A stretch of 49,225 nucleotides of DNA from Triparma columacea. Its lineage: Eukaryota; Sar; Bolidophyceae; Parmales; Triparmaceae. Location: positions 9,068 to 58,292 of the forward strand of contig BRYA01000176.1 of the NCBI GenBank assembly GCA_030267965.1, given 5' to 3'. Under the pieces are notes generated by a model that saw nothing but the letters and a program-made list of their open reading frames with translations, was not told the origin of the DNA and made no database searches. The position numbers and the translations under genes are program-made. This document shows, in pieces, positions 34,701 to 45,143 of the stretch (the stretch's first letter is position 1; every line of letters starts with the position of its first letter).

Positions 34701-37700
34701 AAGAACAGCCCCAATCGCAGGAGAATCAACAATCGCGGTCGCAGCCACTGGCCCATCGACCGCGTTGGTGGAGAGGTAGATTTGGCTACTGTTCCGATTC
34801 AAGCCACCTGATGGAAGGTTCACTTGCCCGTCGACAACTGTAATATTGATCCTTGTCATCCTATCAATTGTAGGTCGGCGGTAGTCGCTTACGATGACAT
34901 CGTTGGAGGAATGCTTCAGGGTGAAGGTTATGATAGAAGAAGTTGCGCTCCAGGCGGCATCAAAATGCTCGGAATCGTCGATCAAATTACCGAATTGCTT
35001 GCTGTCTAAGTTGTCCTTGAGGTTAAGCACACTCTGAGAAGATGTAAAACCCGGAAGGTAAAGCTGAATCTGCTCTCCGCTCTTCAAGTCAGAACTGAAG
35101 GCACACACCAATTGTATAGCGGTTGGCTTACCAGCAAGTGAGAGAGAGCCGCCAAAATTATTGCGCAGGTCAGTGTAGTGCGAAATGAAGTCGACATCGT
35201 ATAAAATTTTGGACTCGAGCACCCGACCAATAGCCTGAGCTGAGGTAGGGGCTTGGGTCGTCGTTACTGGTCCAATGGTTGTCTTGTTCGTGGCGTCAGA
35301 GGCATTGACATTGAACTTAAACCCGCTTGGAATACCCATTGAGAAAATCTTAAGCCCATTGGACCTTGCAATTGAAATCTTCGCGTCCCTCGTGGGCACG
35401 CTCGAAGTGCACTTCAAGATGAAGATGCCTGTTCCTGTTGGGTACATCCCATTAGACGTTCCAGTAAACCTCCCGGTGAAATAAGATGCGTGGGTACCTG
35501 TCAATTCAACGGATCCATCGTAAGCCCCCTGGACAATTTGTGTCAAGTTCATGTTCAACTCATCGCCTGGGGACAGCCGGTTTGCGGTGGTGATGTCCAA
35601 ATTGAATTGGGCAACCTGTCCCTCCCGCGGAACGTCGTACCCAACGTGCACACTGCATATGCCGATGCAGGGCGAGCTCATAATGGTAGTATCTGCCAAG
35701 TCTGGGTATGTGGAGCCACTCATGGCGAGGGAAATTTTTAATTCCTCAGAGTTGGTCGGCAACCCAGCGCTTGGAGGCATGATCCCTGGAGAGGCAAAAG
35801 CGACACTGTATTTCATCTGGCCAATGTTGTAAGGGATTGCGCCTTGGCTGCGAAGGCGAAGCTTGGATGTGACAGTGTCCCATGTACCGTCCATGGCATA
35901 GCAGGGGCTGCTCAAGCAGGTGACAACTGCGATGAACGTGATGAGGGAAGCGAGTAAACGAAATTAGTTGTGGTTGCGTCATTTGTGTGTTAGCATGTTT
36001 GGATAGTTTTCCTGAAGAAGGTGACCCATTCTTACCTGGATTTGTTCCGACGGAATATGTGAAACCAGGAAGTGTGATGAACACATCAGAATTGGCGGTG
36101 AGGGCTGTGTTGGAGAGTTCAAAGCCCAACTCAATCGAGTCGATGTACGTCCCTACAGCGCCCCCCCGGTCAGCCACATTGTTGACTGTGTAACTTGTGA
36201 TCTCGGTATTGGCAACAGCAGATACTACGGTCGAGGAGGTGAAGGAAAACGGACCGTGGGAGTGAACGCGAGACGCTGTGATGACGTTAATCTGGAATGT
36301 TGAAGGGTCATCGTAAATTCCACCAGAGGGCACGATGATGTGGTTCTTATTGGCAGGAAGAGTGACGCTGATTGCCGTGTTTGCCGAGATACCCGAAAGA
36401 GGAGAAAGAGTGATGGTAGATTTGCCGCTTAATGTTGTGTCCATGGCACCAGTGAACGCAGCTGCGTGGGAACCCGTAAGCGTCAAATTCGTCTTAATTG
36501 TCTGCTTCCAAGTAAGTTGGTGAGGCACTGTGACAACAACCTGGTCCGACGTCGTGAGGGCAAGATCGGCCAAAGTGAAGGTCAGAGTCACATCCGTCAC
36601 TTCGTTGGGGACGACTGGATTGAGGACGATGCTCGAAGAGGAGAAACTGACAGGACGGAGGACCGCCTCACAACTGTGGAAGTAGCCCGTGAGAGAACTT
36701 GAAGATGCCCTCGTTGAGGCAGTTTCATAAACGGTCGCGTTTGTCGTCATCGCGATCCCGTCAGTTGCACATACTCCAGTGAGGTCTGCATTCGGCATAG
36801 TGATCTGTCCGGCACCAATTTCGATTTGAACGGTGGTAAAGGCAGCAATAGTCTCTTTCGCGATCAGGTTCACCTTGTTATTTCCAAGGGTCCAGAAGCC
36901 CTTGAATACGTTTGTCGTGTCCTCAATACCACCTCTGGACGTGGTAAGGGTTAGATCGTCCACGTTGGCGCCGGTAAAGGAAGGAAGGGTAATTTCGAAC
37001 TCATTCCCAAGTGCGATAGCCTTCGCGATTTTGAAGGTGACAGTAATCGCGCTAGCACTGTTGGTGTAGCCGGATCCGAATGAAATTGCGAGGTGACAGA
37101 AGCCACTGCAATCTCCGTTGCTGACAGAGGCGGCAGTCTCGACGTTTCCGGATGAAATCTTGGCGAATGACTTGATGCCGTGGAATTCAGGAAGGTCGGG
37201 CACACCAATGGACGGAAGACTCATACCAAGGGCCTTGTTGATGGGAATGGTGAATTCCGTTCGAGCAGGGATTCGATTGGTTACCTTCACCTTGAGGCAG
37301 AGCGTGGATGCAGCGTCGCAGGTATAGGAGATCCCACCAGATGTCACTGTCTCAGGTTGTTTCCACCAGAGACGGTAGGAATCGGTAGCGTTGTGCTGTA
37401 GAGCTCCAGCGTTCCTTGCCCTTGCGGTCGAGTTCGCGATCGCATCTGCAAATGCGTTCCCGTTGAAGTTCGGGAGAATGAAGTATACGAAATCGTTGCC
37501 GTCCAAATCGTTGTCGAACTTGCAGGTGAAATTCAAGAAGTAGTCAATGGAGGATCCGAGATACTTTGGCCAGTACTCCATTATAGGGTAACTGTCGCCG
37601 AACCTGCCGATGCTCGCCCTTTCCGCGACCGGGAGGGTGTATTCTTCTATTGAGGAGAGAGCCGAGTTGACAGTCAACTTGACATTGTCAGAGGCAGATG

Positions 37701-40700
37701 ATGCCAGAATCGGTGTCGAGGGCAGTTGGACGTTGGAGGATGGTACGTAGATCGAAATGGAAACGGATGGGGCGGAAAGCGCACTTAAAACAGTGAAGGT
37801 GAAAATTTCCGTGGCGGGATCAAATGCCCCGGTCCAGATGGTAGAGACTGATCCCGCGCTGTCGCTGTCGTAAACCGCGAGGGTGACAGCTGAGCCAGAA
37901 GTGGTTGTGATGGATGAGGAGGTCTGAAAAACCAAAGTGTCTCCTACAGCAAGTCCTCCGGAGGTCAGAGTACCGGTGACATACACGGGGTTGGTCACAC
38001 CCAGAACCGGCGAAGGGCCGTAGTTGAACTGCAAGTTCGTCATGAGACCGACTGACGGAACGGTGCGCACGAGCGACGTAGCCTCGTTGTTTTGATTTGT
38101 TCCGATTTTGATGAGCGATGCGATATTGGGAGCTACACCTGCAGCTGGCAGCCCAAGCCCCTGAATTTGGAGCACATGCGGAGTCATGGCATCAATGTCT
38201 GAAATAGCAGTAAGAGTGATGGTCGGTGTACTGGAGAACGACGAGGTTATCGAGAAAGCTAGAGGCTTTGCCAATGAGGAAACCTGCGACGAGCAAAGCG
38301 AAACGTGGAAAGAAGGGTTGCGTTAACAGGCGTTAGGATAGATACATTTGGGTAGTCGGGGTGAAGTCAAAGAACGGAGACACGAATAAATAGGCTTTTG
38401 ACGTGAGAATCAATATCTCCCTGTGCTCTTTGAGCTTCTTGGCCATTCTTTCTCACCTGCAGAGTTCCCAGAGCCGTGTCGGACGTGAAACCGGGAAACT
38501 CAACCTTGACGGTGGCACCAGAAGCAGTTGTCAGTGGGCTAACGTTGGTGAAGTTGAGAACCATACGAGTGGCTGCGCCAGCAAGGGCTGGAGTGAAAGA
38601 ATTAATGGATGCCTCGGCAATACCGACTCCCGTTTTGACCTCGGGATACACGTAGTCGGTTGGCGGTGCGGTCACAGAGCCCGCTGCGGATGCAGTAGTG
38701 AGGTAGATCCCACTTTCTCCAGTTGTTCCCCGCCTGACACCAGTAGACGGGGCTGTGATACCATTTGAGGGTCTAATGTTGACAAAAACTGCGACGAGAG
38801 AGACGAGGAACATAGTGTGAAACGAAGGGACGACCAAGAGGTTGCGTTAGTGGGGTTCGCATGAAGGTGCCTTTCGACGCTCACAACTTCGGAGTCCCTG
38901 AACTATTTTGCCCTTTGCCTGTTCTCACCTGTGATCCCAGAGGGGAACAAAGCATCGGCGGGCGATAGAGGTGACAAAGCCGAAGTAATTGACTTCTTTG
39001 CAGTCAAGACAATCTTCTTGTTTGTGGCATCCCAGCTGCCAGATATCGGTAGCTGCTTGTAGGTCACAGGGTGCCTCGCGACCATGGTGAGATTGCCAAT
39101 GTCAGGCACAGCTGCCCCAAAGTCAGGAAGGAAAAACTCTACCGTCTCAGCGGCAGCCAAGGTATTCATGAGACTGAACTGCAGGTTGATTCCCAGGGTC
39201 TGGCCGGTCTTGACAAGCTTTGGGTCGTACTGGTAATCGAAGTTTTCGGGGACAGCCACAATAGTCTCCTGGGCAACGGGGGTCGTCGCTCCGGTGTAGA
39301 CGTAAAGGCGGGGCTCCCCAACGACTGAAACGGGGAAGTTGTACTTTGCCTCTAGATATACCTCATCTCCCGCGGCAAGGGCAGTGGTCCCGTCCAAGTA
39401 TGAGGAAGGGTTCAAGCTGGTTGAGGCTGTCAGACGATCGATCTTGGGCGTAGTAGTATCAATGGAAAGGGCGCCCTTGTCCCCGAGGGAGTTCGTGTCG
39501 CCGGGGGTGGCAAGGGTGGGGTCGATGTCCGTTGTCGGTGTCGTTGAGGTTCGCCGAATGTAGGCAGTCGCAGGTATGATGAGAGCACTGGTCGAGGCGT
39601 AATCGAGATCTGCCGTGGAATCTCCAGGCTGAACAGTGTACTTGAAGATGAGGACGTTCCCTTTCGTCGACGATGAGTGATAGAGGGCCTGCCTGTTTTG
39701 AGCGCCAGTCTCGAGGATGATGTAGGGAGTTGTTGCGACATGAGGCGCTCCAGGCGTCGTGTGGTAAAGAGTGACGTTGTGGGAAAAGACAGCCGACAAG
39801 TAAATCACCTCTGCAACTCCATAAGTGTTGGGGGTACTGTACGTCGTGGGCTCTACCCGTATCACTGTGGGGGTGGATGTGTCGATACTGATAGCCCGGT
39901 TGAAAGACAGCGACGATCCCCTCGCTGAAATATAGCGGTAACGCTCGTTATTTGTCGGGAAATTTGCGGTGTCTGCCTCGATTGTGGTGCTGCCGGCCTT
40001 GTGTATAGAGGAGGTCGAACTTGTATGGATAGAAAGCGCCTCGAGATCAGGAGAGGAGTCCCCTGCCTGTACGGTGTACTTGAACGTAATGGTGTCGGTC
40101 CCAGAGCCCGAAACGTAAGCAGCGTATCGGTTGGAATAATTTACACCCTTGGGGAGGGAGGGGTAGAGGGGGGGGGTAGAGGGGGGGTTAGTTCTGGTTT
40201 AGGATGGGATGGGATCTGGAAGCTGGTTCGATTCTAAACTCCTCCAATTGGCTCACCTTTGTGGTCTCTGTCGCCGTCGAAGACAGCGATACCGTGTTTC
40301 CTGACAGCTGTGCTCGTAAGAACGACCCGTCTCCAAGGTTCATGTAAGTCCGGGGATCGAGGGGAGCATTTATGGGGTCGAAGGTAAGCTCAGGGATGTC
40401 GCCGTCGACCCCGACGGTGGAATCGACATCGTCAAACGTTATTCTGACGAGGTTGCCCTGCAGTAGTCGAGGGAGTTAGATGGGGGTGGAGGGGGGGATG
40501 GCAGAGCTCAAGAAACTGGACTCACCTCAGAGGTACAGACCCTTCGACCATAGGAGTAATCTCGGTCATCGGTGTCGTCATAAAACACCGTCACCTTGTT
40601 GATGCCGTCAAGCTGCTCGAGGACCTGCTTCAGGTACTCCTGGTCCGCAGTCGTTGGTATATTTAAAACATGCTGCGACAAGCGAGCGTGGGGAAGAGCA

Positions 40701-41484
40701 AAGTGACGGCATTAGCTTCAAACTGCGTGTCGGTGCGCGTGTCCAGCGTCGAGCGTCGTGCGTCGAGCGTCGTGCGTCGTGCGTCGTGCGTCGTGCGTCG
40801 TGCGTCGTGCGTAGTACGTCGAGAGTTTTCGCTGCGCTCCTCCTCGCTCTCCTCCCCGCTCCGCTCTTTCCACTCCTCGCCCATTCTCACCTGCTGTTGG
40901 TAATCATTGTCAGCAGCAGTCTTCCGGAAAGTGAGGGAAAATTTGCCCTCGTCCGCCAGGCAGGTGAAGGACTGCACCTCCTTGACCCTGCACGCCGCCG
41001 ACTTGCAGCCCGTCTCCATCTGCAGGGTGGGGGCCCCAGCAACATCCACGGGAGACGTGAAGGTTACATCAATGAGGATCTCCTCCCCGACACCGTACTG
41101 CAGGTCCGGCTTTGTGGAATCAACCTTGACGATCTTTGGCGGACCATCGGCCTGGATAGCAATGGGCTCGGGAGACACAGTTATTGGCAAGGTCAGCGTG
41201 CCACTATCAGGGATGGGGGTATCTGACTTGAGCCTCACTTTGTGCTCCAGGTTATAATGAGAGCTCGTGTCGAAGCCGGGCAGGGCATTCGTCATTTGCG
41301 CTATTAGGGTAAATATTACAAAGCCGCCTAGGGTTAGACAGCGGGGCATTGCAACCCGAAGGGTTCGGGAAGGTTTTGAATATTTCATCCTCCCCAAAGA
41401 CCACGATACTATTATACAAATTAAACTAGCTAGGAATCCCGCGGGACACGCCACCAAGGCGGCTCCCAAGTGGAGCGCGTCCAT
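16788..41484 (-). CDS. Giant secreted multi-repeat protein (about 7,914 residues) with C-terminal discoidin-like and P-domain-like modules
   Basis: Eight exons: 41484..40891, 40672..40526, 40457..40257, 40147..38929, 38788..38457, 38283..36036, 35926..32022, 31886..16788; every phase matches. The last exon alone is 15.1 kb. Two hydrophobic N-terminal stretches precede the mature start; the second (MPRCLTLGGFVIFTLIAQ, ending TNA) looks like a signal peptide. Repeat type A (DGTYGVGE...VxFxxPV...YxSGSGT...FxYxVxxGD...SL) is the Ig-like fold common in bacterial giant adhesins. Type B is ALxxGDxIxLxLPGF...WDxxTxxLxL...NxLxLPxxG...SPAIG. A third module reads FxLSYGxxKTGCIDWD...LLEIP. Types alternate in blocks: A 41.2-39.2 kb, B 39.2-33.3, A 33.3-30.4, B 30.3-25.0, A 24.9-19.0. 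Near residue 7260 a discoidin-like domain starts NLALKGTAKQSTTKY; near 7585 LWHLTVTDTK resembles a P domain; FLGQDHFTYR is cadherin-like; a Cys-rich tail follows. No C-terminal membrane helix is seen. Likely extracellular or cell-wall role. Confidence 0.9.
40746..40823. repeat. 7-bp minisatellite in intron 1 of the giant gene
   Basis: About eleven copies of a heptamer GCGTCGT, with variant GCGTCGA, run without spacer. It lies inside the 218-bp intron 1 (40673-40890), near the middle. It is GC-rich, unlike the C-tract sequences that fill most introns here. Confidence 0.9.
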
Positions 41485-42087
41485 ATACCCCTAAATTGGC
41501 TTTTGCTCGGGCAGGAGGTTCAGCCAAGGGGGGGGGGGGTTAGGGATGGGGAAGGGGGAATTTACGGTGTCCGAGCTGAGGATTCTGAGTTGAGGGTATA
41601 TCGTTCAGTCTGCAAGACTTTCGTGTAGTTTCCTAGTCTTGGGGACAATTCCTCAAAGGTCAAGGGAAGGGAAATGGGTTATGTTGGGGAGTTTGGTTTT
41701 TGGGAGGAAGGGGGGGGGATTGGGGTGGGGAATTGGGGGTTCAGGGAGACAAGACGGATTGTAATTGTAGCTTTTTTTTTAGTCAGCGATAAGAAAGTGA
41801 CAGCGACAGGATCAACGGAATTTTGGGCGCGAAGGGTTGAATTTTGGAGGAATTGTAGGGATTTAAAGTATGTTTTGAAAGGATCTTCGGGGCGGTGGTA
41901 GGCATTTGTGCGTTTTTAACCGGTGGTGGACATCAGACTGTGATATGGCGTTATATTTTCTTCGTTTTTAATGAGCATAGGGGGGGGGAAGGGGGGGGAA
42001 GGGGAGGAAAAGTTTGAGCACCACTGAAACAACCAGGAACAAATCTGGAACAAGGGGACAGCCATTCCTTTCTTCGAAAAAAACATT
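41485..42087. other. Divergent intergenic region
   Basis: About 600 bp between the start of the giant gene (-) and the Sua5 gene (+). It has G runs near 41530, 41710 and 41980 and a T run near 41772. Both promoters should lie here. Two short plus-strand frames lack recognisable motifs and splice support. Confidence 0.5.
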
Positions 42088-43668
42088 ATGGAGGGTACAT
42101 CGAGACCTATCACCATATCAAGCTCACTGTCGAGTAAGGTGGCACTGAACGCTCCGCGACGATCACTGGTGCAGAGGACGCACTCACCAAAAGTAAGACC
42201 AAATGGAAACGGAGAAGCATTATCTGTGGAGAAAACATGGCAGGGAGCTGCGGCTACGGCGGCGATGGGGGGGGGTCCATGCTCACCAATGGCCATTGGC
42301 ACCCCTACGGGTGCAGTCACTGCGACAACCCCTTCAACTCTTCAGTCTTGCACGCCCAAGACAAGCTTTGCAGCAAAGGGGATGAGGGCCAAGCTTCTTC
42401 CCCCTACGGTTGCTGGGGTTGAAGAGGCTTCGGAGAGGCTCAGGAGTGGGAAGCTCCTTGCTTTCCCTACCGAGACTGTCTACGGCCTTGGTGCGAATGC
42501 CCTGATTGAGAGTGCCGTGGTTTCCATCTTTACTTGCAAGGGGAGGCCAATGACGGACCCCTTGATAATTCACATTCCTGATGCAGCTTCGGCCCTCAAA
42601 TGCGTCGAGTTCGCTGAGGGTGCTGCCGGCGAGGAGATAAGTGAGGGGAGGGCCGTTTTCGAGCGCTTGACTGAGGTGTTTTGGCCTGGAGCCTTGACTA
42701 TAGTTGCAAAGGCCAAGAAGCACATCCCCTTGAAGGTCAGCGCTGGTACCGGCTTCGTGGGCGTGCGGTGCCCCTCGCACCCCCTCGCGCAGAGGATCTT
42801 GGCAGCCTGCGGCGTCCCCGTGGCTGCTCCCTCTGCGAACCGGTTCGGCCATGTTTCGCCGACCAAGGCGGCCCACGTAATGAATGATTTGGGGATGTCC
42901 GACATCGCCGTGATGAACGGGGAGGACAAGAGGGAGCTCTTCGCGGTGCCCACGTGCGAGATCGGGATCGAGAGCACTGTGGTGAAGATAAATGATGAGA
43001 CAAGGGAGGTCATAGTGCTTAGGAGGGGGGCCATTACTCAGAGGGAACTAGAGGAGGTCATGAAAGGGGTTAGCGGGAGGGGGCAGGGGGAGGGGGTTTT
43101 CCAGAAGGTTATAGAATGGAAGGTTGTGGTCGTGAACACCCACGAGGAGATGAAGGGGGAGGGGGAGGAGGACGGGGATGGAAGGGTAATTAAAAAGAGG
43201 AGGAAGATTGAGAATACGGAGGTCGTCAATGGGGAGGGTCACATAGCCCCAGGCCAGCTCCTCACCCACTACGCTCCCGATGGGATGGATTGCTTTTTGG
43301 TCAGACCGAACAAGTTGAAGACCAACAACGAGCTCGATAGGCTCAAGCACAAAGTCCAGGAGCTCGACGTCGAGGGGGCCACTGGTGGGGCTTGCGTGGT
43401 TATAGATTTTAACGGTGCGCTGGCGAGATGCGGTCTTGGCGAGGGTTCCCAGGGTGTCGTGGGCTACAAGGACCTGAGCAAGAAGGGGATTGTCAAAGAG
43501 GCGGCCAAGAATTTGTTTGCGTTCCTCCGGTGGAGCGAGGAGCTCAGGGGGGTGGCCGGGAGAGTTCTCATCGCGGACCTTGCCGTCGTGAAGGATAGCG
43601 ATGAGGTCGCAGGGATCAGTGACAGGTGCTTCAGGAGTGCCAGTGGAAAGGTTATCGAGCTATCGTAA
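42088..43668 (+). CDS. Threonylcarbamoyl-AMP synthase, Sua5/YrdC family
   Basis: A single exon from ATG 42088 encodes 526 residues. The enzyme makes threonylcarbamoyl-AMP from threonine, bicarbonate and ATP, the first step of the t6A modification at position 37 of ANN-decoding tRNAs. The YrdC domain starts near residue 100 after an N-terminal extension with no clear homology, possibly a mitochondrial or plastid targeting region (Ser/Arg-rich start). Landmarks are FPTETVYGLGANA, KGRPMTDPLIIHI, FWPGALTIV, VGVRCPSHPLA and PSANRFGHVSPT, which form the substrate pocket. A linker with KKRRK, which may be a nuclear signal or just a basic loop, leads to the Sua5 C-terminal domain opening APGQLLTHYAPDG near 410. 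The presence of that domain makes it the Sua5 type rather than the short TsaC type. It ends 25 bp from the end of the convergent RNA methyltransferase gene. Confidence 0.95.
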   Translation: MEGTSRPITISSSLSSKVALNAPRRSLVQRTHSPKVRPNGNGEALSVEKTWQGAAATAAMGGGPCSPMAIGTPTGAVTATTPSTLQSCTPKTSFAAKGMRAKLLPPTVAGVEEASERLRSGKLLAFPTETVYGLGANALIESAVVSIFTCKGRPMTDPLIIHIPDAASALKCVEFAEGAAGEEISEGRAVFERLTEVFWPGALTIVAKAKKHIPLKVSAGTGFVGVRCPSHPLAQRILAACGVPVAAPSANRFGHVSPTKAAHVMNDLGMSDIAVMNGEDKRELFAVPTCEIGIESTVVKINDETREVIVLRRGAITQRELEEVMKGVSGRGQGEGVFQKVIEWKVVVVNTHEEMKGEGEEDGDGRVIKKRRKIENTEVVNGEGHIAPGQLLTHYAPDGMDCFLVRPNKLKTNNELDRLKHKVQELDVEGATGGACVVIDFNGALARCGLGEGSQGVVGYKDLSKKGIVKEAAKNLFAFLRWSEELRGVAGRVLIADLAVVKDSDEVAGISDRCFRSASGKVIELS

Positions 43669-43693
43669 GTGAGAAGTAAGATAGTTCTTTCGT

Positions 43694-44934
43694 TTATGCA
43701 AAGGCGGAGCATTTTTCGTTACTTTTCTGACGACCTTTGGTAATCTTGCAGAGGAAGAAACCGGACCCAGAAAAGGATTCTTGAGTAGTAGGGCCAAGGG
43801 TTGGTTGGAATCGCAGCGTTCCAGGGAGAGACCCTGGTATTGAGGGGGGGGGGGTGGAGGCCTCGAAGTCAACGTTTGCGATGTAGGCGTCTGGGTGAGA
43901 TGAGAGGAAGGCTCTCACTACGTTTTCGTTTTGATTTTCGGATAGAGAACACGTGCTGTAGACAAGGGAGCCTCCGTCTTTCAGGTTCGCGAAGCCGTTG
44001 GAGAGTAGCTTTAGTTGGAGGGACGTTAGGGATTCCTCCTCCAAGAGCTTGTCGCGGATCGAGTCTGTGGCGGTGTCTTTACCCGCCTTTATCTTGTGCT
44101 TGACCTGATTCAGGGCCCCGTCAGTGCTGCACTCTGCGTCAATCAGGACAAAGTCGAATTTTTCGCCAGGGGACGGAGGGGAGGAAGACATGAGCTCGGC
44201 GAGACGCTTCCTCTGTGAGCAATGGGTGCGATAAACGAAGGAGGATTGCGGTGAGCTAGGCATTGTAAAATTTCGTCGCTGCGCTCTTTCGCTCTCACCT
44301 CCCTTGACTTTGCGCTCTTGTTCATTTTCTTCCTCTCCTGCTGGTTCGTCTCCTGGGCCTCTGCGCGGCTATCAAATACGAGGCTTGGGCTGGCAGAAAT
44401 ATCATCAGCAGGGCCTGGAAATGTGGTCCCATCAGCCTGATAAAGACTAACATCACAGGCCGCTCCCTTGAGGTACTTCCTCACGACCTTCTTTCCAACG
44501 TTGAGCCTGTTCCCGCTAATGTCGACTCCGATGACTTCGCATCCCGAGAGGTGCTCGAGGGAGTCCACAATCATGCAAAGCTTCGCGCAAGGGCAACAGC
44601 AAAGGTCGAGAACGCGAACTGGGTTGTTGACTGTCTCGAGGCGAAGAGCCGCCACAGCCGCACCACTGGAGCAGTCCATTCCGTACAACGATCCGTCGAT
44701 GTAAGGTTGGAGAACGTTAATTGTTCTATTGGGGATTGCGTAAAAGTTGGTGGAGGAGGGAAGCCAGGAAACAGGCGAGGCCGAATCGAGGGATGACAGC
44801 GTTTCGTTGGTGTTTTTACGTGGGTTCAGACGGATGTAGCGGAATGAGGGGGAGGTTTTTGAGTCTAAGAAGTCATTCAGCGGGCCTTTGGGGACCCCTG
44901 CCTTGGAGTAGTGCTCCAAAACGTGATGGTCCAT
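43694..44934 (-). CDS. NOL1/NOP2/Sun-family RNA (cytosine-5) methyltransferase, two exons
   Basis: Exon 1 is 44934..44299 and exon 2 is 44212..43694, joined GAG|AGG in phase 0; 384 residues. Such enzymes methylate C5 of cytosine in tRNA or rRNA with S-adenosylmethionine, using two cysteines. The SAM fold opens VRVLDLCCCPCAKLCMIVDSL near residue 110, then GVDISGNRLNVGKK. Motif IV is FVLIDAECSTDGAL, with the release Cys where the family usually has DAPCS. Motif VI is LVYSTCSLSENQNENVV, containing the nucleophile Cys, and the fold ends GFFLCKITK. Motif I is unusual: the normal AAPGGKT is replaced by CCPCAKL. There is no PUA domain in the visible protein. It is a NOP2/NSUN relative, but I cannot assign a human-type number or a substrate. 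It converges with the Sua5 gene, also a tRNA-modification gene. Confidence 0.85.
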
Positions 44935-45143
44935 CGTGGGGGAGAGGGGGGGGGGTAGGAAAAAGGGAAGGCCCGATGTGCGTGTTGTTTTGAGCCGTCA
45001 GGGGGGAGATAATGGGGCTAAGATCGGGAGAATTGGGTGTGTGTGTTGTTTTCGACCGTCTTTATTTGGTCTTTAACCTCTCTTTTTTTCTTCCAATCTT
45101 GGGTTTGCTGGAGAATTGATAAACGTGCGCCATTTCTCCTGTG

